DNA from: Desulfuromonadales bacterium
Lineage (GTDB): Bacteria; Desulfobacterota; Desulfuromonadia; Desulfuromonadales; JAGXHI01
Direction of reading: 5' to 3'
DNA: 64,000 nt
Assembly: GCA_024636295.1 (NCBI GenBank)
Contig: JAGXHI010000007.1
Coordinates: 1 to 64,000, forward strand
Shown: positions 28,920 through 38,560 of the stretch, piece by piece
How positions within the stretch are numbered: the first letter of the stretch is position 1
Layout of the letters: every line of letters starts with the position of its first letter
The notes under the pieces: model-generated
Databases searched by the model: none
What the model was told of the DNA's origin: nothing
The model's input: only the letters and a program-made list of their open reading frames with translations
Translations under genes and position numbers: made by a program

Positions 28920-29296
28920 TATGCCCCGACTTTTGATTCGCTCGGCGTTTCCTCTGGGAGAGGAATATCGGCGGCCTCGCTCCACAAGCCTTCCAGATCA
29001 TAGAATTCGCGCACCGGCTCCTGGAAGACATGGACCATGACATCGCCATAATCCAGCAGGACCCACCGTCCCTCTTTCATGCCTTCTTCGGCCATGGGCC
29101 GGGTATCATGTTCTTTTTTCATGCTCAAACGGATCTCTTCGGCGATCGCCTGGACCTGACGATCCGAACGTCCGGAGGCGATCATAAGGTAGTCAGTGAG
29201 CGAGGAAAGCCCTTTGACTTCGAGAATGCGGACATTGAAGGCTTTCTTTTCAAGGGCATAAGCCGCGCAGAGTAGCGCCCTTTCCTTGGAATGCAA
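28916..29296 (-). CDS. rsfS: ribosome silencing factor RsfS
   Basis: Binds L14 and blocks subunit joining in slow growth. 126 residues with the family core GLSSLTDYLMIASGRSDRQVQAIAEEI and WVLLDYGDVMVHVFQEPVREFYDLEGLW. Start taken at TTG 29296; the AAAGGA that overlaps the nadD stop may be its ribosome-binding site. Stop overlaps the rlmH start. The nadD-rsfS-rlmH order is classical. Confidence 0.93.
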   Translation of the reverse strand: MHSKERALLCAAYALEKKAFNVRILEVKGLSSLTDYLMIASGRSDRQVQAIAEEIRLSMKKEHDTRPMAEEGMKEGRWVLLDYGDVMVHVFQEPVREFYDLEGLWSEAADIPLPEETPSESKVGAY

Positions 29297-29305
29297 AATC
29301 GCTTG

Positions 29306-29956
29306 TCATCCTTTCCGGTTTTGATAAAGGCCGTTCGCGCGGATATAATCCTCGACGGCTTTGGGTACGAGATATCGGATCGACCGCTCGCCGGCCACCC
29401 TCTTTCGTATTTCCGTGGAGGAGATGTCGAACCGGACCTCCAGGAAAAACACGGACTTGCCGCTCTTGTGAAGCAGCTTTTCCGCTGCGTAATCATAGCA
29501 GAAATCCCCGGCCATGGCAACCGGAACACGGCTTTCCGGCCGACTCTCCGGATAACCGGGGCGGGTGGTCACCACCAGGTGGGCCAGGTCGAAGATGCGC
29601 TGGAAATCCTTCCAGGAGGGGAGGTCAAGAAAGGAATCCATCCCCATGATGAAAAACAGCTCCTCCGAGGGTCTCTCCCGGCGCAGAATCTCCAGAGTAT
29701 GAACCGAATAGCTCTTGCCGGGCCGCTGCGCCTCCAGATCCGAAGTCTCAAAAGCGGGGTTGTCCTGGATGGCCGCAAGAACCATGGCCATTCGGTCTGC
29801 GAAGGGAACTTCCTGCGCAACCGACTTATGGGGGGGAGTGGCAGCCGGGATGAAAAGAACTCTATCGAGCGCGCACCGCTCCCGCACCTCCTCGGCAATG
29901 CGCAGGTGAGCGAGATGAATGGGATTGAAGGTGCCGCCGAAAATGCCCGTCCGCAT
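29306..29956 (-). CDS. nadD: nicotinate-nucleotide adenylyltransferase
   Basis: Makes deamido-NAD from nicotinate mononucleotide and ATP. 216 residues. The N-terminal nucleotidyltransferase motif GIFGGTFNPIHLAHLRIAEE and the C-terminal DISSTEIRKRVAGERSIRYL are both present. It starts 5 bases after the proA stop. Confidence 0.95.
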   Translation of the reverse strand: MRTGIFGGTFNPIHLAHLRIAEEVRERCALDRVLFIPAATPPHKSVAQEVPFADRMAMVLAAIQDNPAFETSDLEAQRPGKSYSVHTLEILRRERPSEELFFIMGMDSFLDLPSWKDFQRIFDLAHLVVTTRPGYPESRPESRVPVAMAGDFCYDYAAEKLLHKSGKSVFFLEVRFDISSTEIRKRVAGERSIRYLVPKAVEDYIRANGLYQNRKG

Positions 29957-29961
29957 AGATC

Positions 29962-31224
29962 CTACTGCCTGATCTGACCGTCGCCCATCACCACGAACTT
30001 GCGGGTCGTCAGGTCTTCCAGTCCCATGGGGCCGAAAGAGTGGAGCTTGGTGGTGGAGATGCCGATTTCAGCTCCGAGTCCGAGTTGATTACCGTCCGAG
30101 AAACGGGGAGAGGCGTTCACCATCACGACACTCGAATTAACGCTCTGAAGAAAACGTTGTGCATGGGCGTAATCGCGCGTGACGATCACGTCCGTATGCA
30201 GCGACCCGTATCGCCGAATGTGCGCGATGGCCTCTCCCAGATCCTCGACCACCTTCACCGCGAGAATGAGATCCAGATATTCCGCACCCCAGTCCTCTTC
30301 GGCAGCGGCTTCAACATTCGGTGCGAATTCCCGGGTCACCGGACATCCGCGCAGCTCGACCCCCTCCTTGCGGAAAACACCTGCAATGAGCGGGACGAAG
30401 GTCTCCGCGATATCCTTGTGGATCAGCAAAGTCTCCATGGCATTGCAGACGCCGGGTCGCTGAACCTTCGCATTGACGCAGATCCTCTCGGCCATGTCGT
30501 AGTCGGCGCCGGCATCGACGAAAACATGACAGACCCCCTTGTAATGTTTGATGACCGGAATGCGGGAGTTTTCGGCGACGAACCGGATCAGCCCTTCCCC
30601 TCCGCGGGGGATGATCAGGTCGATTTCATCCTCCAGTTTCAACAGCTCGGTGACGGCATCGCGATCGGTAGTGGTCACAACCTGCAGCGCGCCAGCCGGC
30701 AATCCGATCCGCCTCAATTCCTCCTTCAGGATTTCGCCGATGGCGGAGTTGGAGTGGATGGCCTCGGACCCTCCGCGGAGGATGACCGCGTTGCCGCTCT
30801 TGAGGCAGAGCCCCGCGGCATCGGCGGTGACGTTGGGGCGGGACTCGAAGATGATGCCGATGACTCCGAGAGGAATGCGCATCCTTCCTACCTGGATGCC
30901 GTTGGGCCGCCGCCACATACCGGTGATCTCTCCCACCGGATCGGGCAGTTCGGCCACTTCCCTGAGCCCCTCGGCCATGGCGGTAATCCGCGCATCGTCC
31001 AGGACCAGCCGATCGATCATGGCGGAAGACAGCCCCCTCCCGCTGGCGGCATCCAGATCTTTTTCGTTGGCCCGCATCAGCACATCGGCGTTTTTCTGCA
31101 GAGCGGCGGCCATGTTCCGCAGCAGGTCGTTCTTCACTGCGGAAGAGAGGTTCGCCATGCCATTGGAGGCTTCTTTCGCCTCGCGGGCCAGTTGCAGCAT
31201 CTCTTCCCGAACATTCATTCTCAA
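29962..31224 (-). CDS. proA: glutamate-5-semialdehyde dehydrogenase
   Basis: Second step of proline synthesis, NADPH-dependent reduction of glutamyl-5-phosphate. 420 residues, typical. The catalytic cysteine is in [17 protein letters not shown], and [20 protein letters not shown] is the nucleotide-binding region. It follows proB (71-base gap) and precedes nadD by 5 bases. Confidence 0.96.
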   Translation of the reverse strand: MRMNVREEMLQLAREAKEASNGMANLSSAVKNDLLRNMAAALQKNADVLMRANEKDLDAASGRGLSSAMIDRLVLDDARITAMAEGLREVAELPDPVGEITGMWRRPNGIQVGRMRIPLGVIGIIFESRPNVTADAAGLCLKSGNAVILRGGSEAIHSNSAIGEILKEELRRIGLPAGALQVVTTTDRDAVTELLKLEDEIDLIIPRGGEGLIRFVAENSRIPVIKHYKGVCHVFVDAGADYDMAERICVNAKVQRPGVCNAMETLLIHKDIAETFVPLIAGVFRKEGVELRGCPVTREFAPNVEAAAEEDWGAEYLDLILAVKVVEDLGEAIAHIRRYGSLHTDVIVTRDYAHAQRFLQSVNSSVVMVNASPRFSDGNQLGLGAEIGISTTKLHSFGPMGLEDLTTRKFVVMGDGQIRQ

Positions 31225-31294
31225 CTCCCCTTGCGGTATGCCCGGCTTCCAGTTATCAACCTTCAGGCTCCGCTTCGGCTTTCAGATCCCGTCT

Positions 31295-32416
31295 TTATTT
31301 TTTCAGAACCAGGTTGTTCCGGTGGACCACCTCGTCCCCGTATTTGTATCCAAGAATAGCCTCGATTTCCGAGCTTTTCTTTCCCATGATGCGGAGCAGT
31401 TCGGGAAGGGCGTAATCAATGACCCCTTTGGCGAATTCTACCCCCTCCAGATCGCAAAGGCGCACGGCATCGCCCCGTTCGAACCCCCCTTCGACTCCCT
31501 TGATGCCTGAGGGGAGAAGGCTCTTTCCCTTCTCCGTGAGCGCACGACGAGCGCCTTCGTCCAGAAAGAGCTTTCCGCGCGGCTTCTTGGTAAAGGCGAT
31601 CCAGTGCTTCTTGGCGGCCATCCGATCCCGCTCCGGGAGGAAATAGGTGCCCACTTCCTCGCCATTGAAAAGGCGGGCGAGAATGCGGGGAGTGCGGCCA
31701 TTGACGATGATTGTCCCAACTCCGGAAAGAGCCGCCCTGCGGGCTGCTTTGATCTTGGTGGCCATCCCCCCCGTTCCCAGGGAGTTGACCGTCTCTCCCG
31801 CTATCATCTCGATACCCTCGGTGATCTTCTCCACGACCGGAATCAGATTCGCATCGGGATGGAGGCGCGGATCGCTCTCGAAAAGTCCATCCACATCCGA
31901 CAGAATGACCAGGAGGCTCGCCTCGACAAGAGGGGCCACCATTGCGGAGAGATTGTCGTTGTCCCCGAAGCGGATTTCGTCAACCACTACCGTGTCATTC
32001 TCATTAATGATGGGAACGACGCCGAATTCCAGAAGGGTCATCAGGGTATTGCGAGCGTTGAGATATCGGCGACGGTTGGCGAGGTCGTCCCTGGTCAGAA
32101 GGACCTGGGCCACCTTGCCGCCGCAGGGCAGCATCGCGCTCTTATAGGCGTTCATGAGGCGGCTCTGGCCAATAGCTGCCGAAGCCTGCTTGAGGGGAAT
32201 GGTCTGAGGACGACCGGATATACCGAGATCGCCCTTGCCGGCGGCAACAGCTCCGGAGGAGACTACCACGATCTCATAACCGCGCTTCTGCAGCTCGCAG
32301 ATCTCCCCTGCAATGGATGCAAGGACGGGAATGTCCAGCCCGTCATCGCCCGAAATGACGCCGCTGCCGATTTTGATGACGACCCGCTTGATGGTGGAAA
32401 GTATGGTCTTGCGCAT
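31295..32416 (-). CDS. proB: glutamate 5-kinase
   Basis: First step of proline synthesis and in most bacteria its feedback-controlled point. 373 residues: an amino acid kinase domain (VVIKIGSGVIS, VVSSGAVAAGKGDLG, NENDTVVVDEIRFGDND, GTGGMATKIKAA) and a C-terminal PUA domain (about 280-373). It lies downstream of obgE, as in related genomes. Confidence 0.96.
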   Translation of the reverse strand: MRKTILSTIKRVVIKIGSGVISGDDGLDIPVLASIAGEICELQKRGYEIVVVSSGAVAAGKGDLGISGRPQTIPLKQASAAIGQSRLMNAYKSAMLPCGGKVAQVLLTRDDLANRRRYLNARNTLMTLLEFGVVPIINENDTVVVDEIRFGDNDNLSAMVAPLVEASLLVILSDVDGLFESDPRLHPDANLIPVVEKITEGIEMIAGETVNSLGTGGMATKIKAARRAALSGVGTIIVNGRTPRILARLFNGEEVGTYFLPERDRMAAKKHWIAFTKKPRGKLFLDEGARRALTEKGKSLLPSGIKGVEGGFERGDAVRLCDLEGVEFAKGVIDYALPELLRIMGKKSSEIEAILGYKYGDEVVHRNNLVLKK

Positions 32417-32517
32417 TGAACCTTCTGATGCCAGATTTTTTCCAGAAGACAGTCAGCCCGGCAGCCTCCTAGTGTTTTCTAATGAAGGGGCAATATTACC
32501 CCTGCCTCAAAATCCTG

Positions 32518-33567
<1,050 letters not shown>

Positions 33568-33641
33568 TTACCATAGGGGTAAAGAGGGAGCCAGGAATGG
33601 AAAGGAAATGAGAGAGCAGGACAAGAAGTCTCCCAAAGTGC

Positions 33642-33678
33642 AAAAAGGCCCGAAGTTCACCGGGAACCTCGAGCCTTT
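33642..33678 (-). terminator. terminator hairpin after rplU-rpmA
   Basis: On the minus strand AAAGGC-CGAGGTTC pairs with GAACTTCG-GGCCTT (one G-U pair) around a CCGGT-type loop and is followed by a run of five T. It lies between rpmA and obgE and may reduce readthrough from the ribosomal protein genes. Confidence 0.7.
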
Positions 33679-33700
33679 CCGCAATTTCGACCCGGTCGGA

Positions 33701-33955
33701 TCAGGCGGTGTAGACGCTGACCTTCTTCCGATCCCTGTCTTTGCGTTCGAATTTGACCACGCCGTCGATCAGGGCGAAAAGGGTATAATCTTTGCCGCAG
33801 CCGACATTTTCTCCAGGATGGATGGTGGTTCCCCGCTGGCGAACCAGGATAGAGCCGGCGGTCACGCTTTGCCCGCCGAATCGCTTCACTCCCAGGCGCT
33901 TGCCGGCGCTGTCACGACCGTTCCGGGAGCTGCCGACGCCTTTTTTATGTGCCAT
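33701..33955 (-). CDS. rpmA: 50S ribosomal protein L27
   Basis: 84 residues. [20 protein letters not shown] at the N-terminus and GNVGCGKD-type [14 protein letters not shown] are diagnostic of L27, whose N-terminal tail reaches the peptidyl transferase centre. Follows rplU by 13 bases. Confidence 0.98.
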   Translation of the reverse strand: MAHKKGVGSSRNGRDSAGKRLGVKRFGGQSVTAGSILVRQRGTTIHPGENVGCGKDYTLFALIDGVVKFERKDRDRKKVSVYTA

Positions 33956-33968
33956 TGCTTCCTCCTTA

Positions 33969-34277
33969 TCAGGCTTCGATTCCCGTTATCTTAAGGCGGG
34001 TAATGGGTTGACGGTGCCCGTATTTCTTGCGGAAGCCCTTGCGCCGCTTGGAGTGGAAGACCAGGACTTTCTTGTCCTTGCCCTGCTCCACGATCTGCGC
34101 TTTGACTTTCGCACCTGGCAATAGAGGTGTTCCGACCTTAACCTCTTCTCCGCCGACCATGAGGACCTCGTCCAGCTCGATGGAATCACCCACCGCGCCT
34201 TCTACTTTTTCGACCTTCAGAAGGTCGCCCTCGGAAACTTTATACTGTTTTCCTCCGGTCTTGATCACCGCGTACAT
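33969..34277 (-). CDS. rplU: 50S ribosomal protein L21
   Basis: 102 residues. [18 protein letters not shown] and the C-terminal [20 protein letters not shown] match L21 throughout. First gene of the rplU-rpmA unit, behind a near-consensus promoter. Confidence 0.98.
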   Translation of the reverse strand: MYAVIKTGGKQYKVSEGDLLKVEKVEGAVGDSIELDEVLMVGGEEVKVGTPLLPGAKVKAQIVEQGKDKKVLVFHSKRRKGFRKKYGHRQPITRLKITGIEA

Positions 34278-34322
34278 TGAATCTCACCTCTCTTTCACTC
34301 TTGGACAAATTTGGAACGTAGA

Positions 34323-34351
34323 ACTATATGCCGTGATCCCACAGCTGTCAA
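34323..34351 (-). promoter_or_regulatory. sigma-70 promoter of rplU-rpmA
   Basis: On the minus strand a perfect TTGACA -35 (34346-34351) and TATAGT -10 (34323-34328) are 17 bases apart, about 46 bases upstream of the rplU ATG. Confidence 0.85.
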
Positions 34352-34524
34352 GAAAAAGTTTCTTTCGAAATCAGGCGTATCCTGCGTCTGAGTCCGCCGG
34401 ACCGCGGCGCCATTTTTCCGCCTCCGGTATTCTCGATGAAATGCATCAAAGAGACGTTTGTACATATTTTTCCATCTGGTGTACTGTTTGAGCGGATATC
34501 CTCCATCACCGAAAGGAACAAGGC

Positions 34525-35430
34525 ATGAAAGCGACGCGAATAAGTGGCCATCCGGAGGATTTGGTGGCGCTGCTGAGCAGATTTGAACAGCAGGGAAGTG
34601 ATGAATTCCTGGGAGAGAGCCGCAATATCGTCGGACAGCGCGTTTTCGGCGGGCAGGTTCTGGGCCAGGCGCTCTTCGCGGCAGCTCTTACCGTAGAGAA
34701 AGTGCCGTTGTGCGCCATAAAAGGCCAGTTTCTCTCGGGTGGCGATACCTCCTTCCCCATCACCTATTCCGTAACGCGCGGGTCGGACGCCGATCGTTTG
34801 ATTTCGAGGCGCGTCATAGCCAGCCAGGGCGCTTCCATCCTTCTGGATTTTTCGGCCATCTTCCGATTCCCGGATGACGATTCGCCGCGGCACAGCCTCC
34901 CGCAGGAAATTCCGGCACCGGAAGAGCTTGAAACAGAACGGGAATCGATGAGGCGCTTTCTCGAGCAGGAGCGGATTTCCGAAAATTTCAAAACCGCATT
35001 GCTTCGACCGAATCCCCTCGAGGTACGGCCCGTGGATCCCTTACATCCTCTGCGTCCCGGGAAGTCATCCCCTTGCACCCATGCCTGGCTGCGCATCGGT
35101 TGTTCCCTGCCGGACGATCCCCGTCTCCATCAAGCGCTTCTGGCGTATGCCTCGGACTACAGCCTTCTTAACGTGGCGCTGCGCCCCCATGGTCTCGCTC
35201 ATGTCGACCGTACCCTGCAGACGGCCAGCCTGGATCACGCCATGTGGTTCCATGGCTCCTTCCGCTTCGATGAATGGCTTCTCTATGCGATGGACAGCCC
35301 GATCGCTTCGGGGGGGCGTGCTTTCACCCGGGGTCGGATATTCAGCCGGGACGGCAGACTCATCGCCTCCGTGGCGCAGGAAGGCCTGATCCGGAGGCAC
35401 CTCAAAACCGTGTCAGGTCTACACCCATGA
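34525..35430 (+). CDS. tesB: acyl-CoA thioesterase II (TesB-like)
   Basis: Double hot-dog thioesterase hydrolysing acyl-CoA, 301 residues. Seen: RVFGGQVLGQALFAAALTV in the first hot-dog and ASLDHAMWFHGSFRFDEWLL with GRIFSRDGRLIASVAQEGL in the second; the Asp, Ser/Thr and Gln positions of the TesB triad are kept. The last codons (VSGLHP and the TGA) lie in the left inverted repeat of the adjacent transposon, so the original C-terminus has been replaced. It overlaps the RAYT gene tail-to-tail by 12 bases. Confidence 0.9.
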   Translation: MKATRISGHPEDLVALLSRFEQQGSDEFLGESRNIVGQRVFGGQVLGQALFAAALTVEKVPLCAIKGQFLSGGDTSFPITYSVTRGSDADRLISRRVIASQGASILLDFSAIFRFPDDDSPRHSLPQEIPAPEELETERESMRRFLEQERISENFKTALLRPNPLEVRPVDPLHPLRPGKSSPCTHAWLRIGCSLPDDPRLHQALLAYASDYSLLNVALRPHGLAHVDRTLQTASLDHAMWFHGSFRFDEWLLYAMDSPIASGGRAFTRGRIFSRDGRLIASVAQEGLIRRHLKTVSGLHP

Positions 35431-36433
35431 CTTTTTCAAGTCCTCCTCCAGGCGGGCAACTACTTTCTGCAAAGCAGCATCCCTTGACATCGCCATAACC
35501 AGTCTTCGACTTGTCTGAGAAATGGCAGATTCTTTCTTGCCGAAATGCTTTTCCAATTCCTTCAACTTTGCACCGCTGTACCGATGCGCCAAGTATATTG
35601 CGACTTTCTGGCTGAGCCGAGGATCTTCTATGGCGCCCTGAACCTGGTGCATAATAGTTTCTATGATGCGCGATTTGGATAATGCTCGAATAGCCGGGAT
35701 ATCCCGCTCGACCCGTCTCCCGTCGATGTGTATCGCCATTACCTCTCGGATGAACGGCTCACTTCCCAGAAGAGTCGATGAGACAGTGGCCTGCAAAGGG
35801 CTTTGATATTCTTTGTCGAGCATATGCTCGACAAATCGCTTATAAGAAGAAGGCGCACTGAATTTACCCAGGACCTGACTCGTGCTCAACCAGGAGGGTA
35901 TTGACCGCTCGCCGATATAATCACGATAACTGGACCAGGGGTGCTCATCAGGCTTCCCCACCTTCCCGGCACGAACTGGATTAAGATGGATGTATCGCGT
36001 GAGTTCCATCAGGTATTCATCCGCCTCGATCAGAATGGCCTTATATCTTCCTTGGAGAAGATGTCCGACTCTCTGGTGTTTTTTGTTGAAATAATTTGTA
36101 TAGGCGCCGTTTATATGACGAATAATCTCAGGCAGATTGCCTTCCGGCGTCTCCAGCAGAAGGTGATAATGATTGTTCATGAGGCAATAAGCATGAATCC
36201 TGGCCCCATACCTGGAATTTGACGATTCAAGATAAGAAAGAAATCGCTCCCGATCCCATCGGCTTTTGAATATGTCTTTCTTTTCATTACCCCGCGCCGT
36301 GATGTGATAATGCGCTCCTGGAAAGATGATGCGTAACGGCCGTCCCATATCCCCCCCCTTTATTGAATTCCTTTCTCAGTATCCATGAATATAGTCTACA
36401 AGGTCCGCTTTGTCATCGGTGTAGACCTGACAC
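35410..36433. mobile_element. RAYT/IS200-like element bounded by 22-bp inverted repeats
   Basis: GTGTCAGGTCTACACC at 35410-35425 and its exact reverse complement at 36418-36433 bound a single Y1-transposase gene. The match extends inward to 22 bp with one mismatch (35410-35431 and 36412-36433). No target duplication was recognised. The element ends 7 bases before the stop of the TauE gene and overlaps the end of tesB. Confidence 0.85.
35419..36348 (-). CDS. REP-associated tyrosine transposase (Y1/RAYT family) with DnaA-IV-like C-terminus
   Basis: Single-strand DNA transposase-like protein, 309 residues. The Y1 domain (about 1-150) has MGRPLRIIFPGAHYHITARG, the metal-binding HxH in MNNHYHLLLETPEGN and the region RYIHLNPVRAGKV. 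The C-terminal part (SQKVAIYLAHRYSGAKLKEL and HFGKKESAISQTSRRL) resembles the DnaA domain IV helix-turn-helix, as in long RAYTs. Its stop codon lies inside the left inverted repeat. The frame is intact, so it may be active. Confidence 0.9.
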   Translation of the reverse strand: MGRPLRIIFPGAHYHITARGNEKKDIFKSRWDRERFLSYLESSNSRYGARIHAYCLMNNHYHLLLETPEGNLPEIIRHINGAYTNYFNKKHQRVGHLLQGRYKAILIEADEYLMELTRYIHLNPVRAGKVGKPDEHPWSSYRDYIGERSIPSWLSTSQVLGKFSAPSSYKRFVEHMLDKEYQSPLQATVSSTLLGSEPFIREVMAIHIDGRRVERDIPAIRALSKSRIIETIMHQVQGAIEDPRLSQKVAIYLAHRYSGAKLKELEKHFGKKESAISQTSRRLVMAMSRDAALQKVVARLEEDLKKSWV

Positions 36434-36440
36434 CATAGGT

Positions 36441-37199
36441 TTACTGAATGATTCCCGGCAGCAGCGAGCTCAGGCCGATGGTCAGAAGGATAGCGTAGAC
36501 GATCCGGCGCGAGACCTCTCTCGGAAGCCGGCTTCCGATCGGCAGGCCGATAAACGACCCGAGCAGAACGGCCGGCGCCATGAGGAGGGCGACGCCCGTG
36601 GCTTCCAGGATAGATTTGCCGAAAGTGAAGTAAAGCAGGACAACCTGGATCGGAATCAGAGCCGCAAAGGCCGAAAACAGGAAACCTCGGGCCCGGTCCA
36701 CCGACCAGTTATTGGTGAGAGACCAGAGCACCAGCGGCGGCCCACCCATCCCGCAGATGCCCGACAGCAGGCCGCTGACGGAGAAAGCGAGCCCTCCCCA
36801 GCCCCAATGCACCGGCCTGAGGGGCGCCCCTCGGCCCGTCATTTGCAGACCCACCAGCAGGATCAGAACCCCTCCGACCACCGCTTTCACGAGACCGGTA
36901 TCGAGACCGGTCATTTTCTTCAGCAGAAAAAGGCCCAGAAGAAGCGTGATCAGGCGGACCGCCGTAACTGTCAGCGTCAGGCGCCAGGGAACCGAAGCGC
37001 GCAGGCGCCTGGCGCCGAGAAGGGCCTGGAAGAAGGCGCACGTCGCCACAAGGGCGATGACATTGGTCAGCGGAATGCCCATCCACAACAGCAGGGGTGT
37101 GGCAAAAAGGGCAAAGGCAAATCCGACGGCGCTCTGGATGGCACTGGCCAGGCAGAGGATGCCGGCAATGGCCGAAAGGTGGAGAAGATCCATCTGCAT
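36441..37199 (-). CDS. TauE/SafE-family membrane permease
   Basis: Sulfite-exporter TauE/SafE family protein, 252 residues, about eight membrane segments. Seen: SAIQSAVGFAFALFATPLLL in the first half and the second-half repeat SVSGLLSGICGMGGPPLVLW, the family hallmark. It probably exports a small anion such as sulfite or a sulfonate; the substrate is not visible. The gene ends 7 bases from the transposon right end. Confidence 0.85.
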   Translation of the reverse strand: MQMDLLHLSAIAGILCLASAIQSAVGFAFALFATPLLLWMGIPLTNVIALVATCAFFQALLGARRLRASVPWRLTLTVTAVRLITLLLGLFLLKKMTGLDTGLVKAVVGGVLILLVGLQMTGRGAPLRPVHWGWGGLAFSVSGLLSGICGMGGPPLVLWSLTNNWSVDRARGFLFSAFAALIPIQVVLLYFTFGKSILEATGVALLMAPAVLLGSFIGLPIGSRLPREVSRRIVYAILLTIGLSSLLPGIIQ

Positions 37200-37249
37200 A
37201 CCGATTTCCGAGGGGGTTCAGGTCCATCACCGCTACAGCAGTAACTCGT

Positions 37250-38050
37250 TCAGGTCTTCTCGTTGAACATGGCGATCCGGCCGCCGTCCACCACCAGATC
37301 GTGGCAGTTGATGAACGATCCGTCGTCGCTGGCAAGAAACAGCGCGGTATTCGCGATGTCATCCGCCTGTCCGGCACGCGGCAGCGGCGTCGCCTTTGCC
37401 AGGTTCCGCTCCAGTTTCTCGAATTTGCTCCGGTTCTCATCCTCGCTCAGCGTCTGTGCGCGGGCCGATCCGCCCCAGAAAATCGGCGTGGCGACAGCAC
37501 CGGGGGAAATGGCGTTGACCCGGATGCCGAAGGGCCCGAGTTCCACGCCCGCAATGCGCGTCAGGTGACTGACCGCCGCCTTTGCCGCCGAGTAGAGATA
37601 GCTGCCCTGTCCGAGGCGGTGAGCGGCAATACTCGAGTTATTGATAATGGAGCCGCCACCCTGCGGCTTCATCACACGGGCTGCATGCTTGATGCCGAAG
37701 ACGACGCTGCCCGCCAGCAGCTTCATGGTGGAGGCGAATTCCTCCTCCGTCACGGATTCGAGTGTGCTTCGATCCCCGGCGCCGGCGTTGTTGAAGAGAC
37801 AGTCGAGCCGGCCGAACCGATGAACGGCGACATCGACCAGCGCCGCGATATCGGCTTCATGCATCACGTCGCATCTCTGAAATACCGCACGATCTCCGAG
37901 TTCCCGTGCCAGCTGCTCGCCTTTTTCCTGATTCCGTCCAGCCAGCACGAGAGATGCGCCTTGCGCTGCGAAAAGCTGCGCGGTCGCCTCACCGATACCG
38001 CTTGTGGCGCCCGTAATCACCGCTACTTTGCCTTCAAGTCTTCCACCCAT
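37250..38050 (-). CDS. short-chain dehydrogenase/reductase
   Basis: NAD(P)-dependent oxidoreductase, 266 residues. Rossmann motif VITGATSGIGEATA, NNAGAGD, and the catalytic Ser-Tyr-Lys in NNSSIAAHRLGQGSYLYSAAK. The C-terminus ends LVVDGGRIAMF, as in classical SDRs with VDGG. Substrate unknown. It lies 50 bases upstream of the TauE gene on the same strand, so they may be cotranscribed. Confidence 0.9.
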   Translation of the reverse strand: MGGRLEGKVAVITGATSGIGEATAQLFAAQGASLVLAGRNQEKGEQLARELGDRAVFQRCDVMHEADIAALVDVAVHRFGRLDCLFNNAGAGDRSTLESVTEEEFASTMKLLAGSVVFGIKHAARVMKPQGGGSIINNSSIAAHRLGQGSYLYSAAKAAVSHLTRIAGVELGPFGIRVNAISPGAVATPIFWGGSARAQTLSEDENRSKFEKLERNLAKATPLPRAGQADDIANTALFLASDDGSFINCHDLVVDGGRIAMFNEKT

Positions 38051-38171
38051 GATCCTTCTCTCCTCTCCTTGCTCGAATATAGAACGTCTTACAAAAGAAG
38101 TTTTTCCGCAACGGACGTCATTAGCCCAATGGAATCATCTGATGAGGCGTGCATGGCGCCAAGGGCGACCG

Positions 38172-38513
38172 CTATTTCAACAGGGCTTCCACCTTGGCTG
38201 CGCAGATAAAATCGTTTTCGGAGAGTCCTCCGATGGCGTGCGTGGTGTAGGCCACGCGACAGACATTGTAGCCGACCTGAAGGTCGGGATGGTGGTTTTC
38301 CCTCCGGGCGATCCAGGCAATGGCATTTACAAAGGCCATGGTCTGGTCGTAATTTTTAAACCGAAAGAGCTTTACGATCGCATCCCCTTCCCTGCCCCAG
38401 CCGTTCAGACTCGAAAGCAGGCGATCCGTTTCCTCGTCATCCAGGGGCGGAGTCCCCCCTTCACAGGGAGTGCAGTGACGCGCAGTCAATTCAGTGCTCT
38501 CTTTTCCAGCCAA
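38172..38513 (-). CDS. 4a-hydroxytetrahydrobiopterin dehydratase (pterin carbinolamine dehydratase)
   Basis: Dehydrates 4a-hydroxy-tetrahydropterin; in bacteria it may recycle the pterin of phenylalanine hydroxylase or serve molybdopterin metabolism. 113 residues from TTG 38513, preceded by AAAGGA. A GTG at 38564, overlapping the rng stop, would add 17 residues. Motifs: CTPCEGGTPPLDDEE, and the active-site ENHHPDLQVGYNVCRVAYTTHAIGGLSENDF (two histidines and the Asp). Confidence 0.9.
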   Translation of the reverse strand: MAGKESTELTARHCTPCEGGTPPLDDEETDRLLSSLNGWGREGDAIVKLFRFKNYDQTMAFVNAIAWIARRENHHPDLQVGYNVCRVAYTTHAIGGLSENDFICAAKVEALLK

Positions 38514-38560
38514 GATTATTGTCCTTTCCGACCCGCTTCCACCCAGTCGGCAACGGGGGT

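Noticed and set aside
30040..31359. 439-residue open frame on the plus strand
   Set aside because: It is the antisense of proA, whose codon use and motifs are clear; the plus-strand translation has no recognisable domain.
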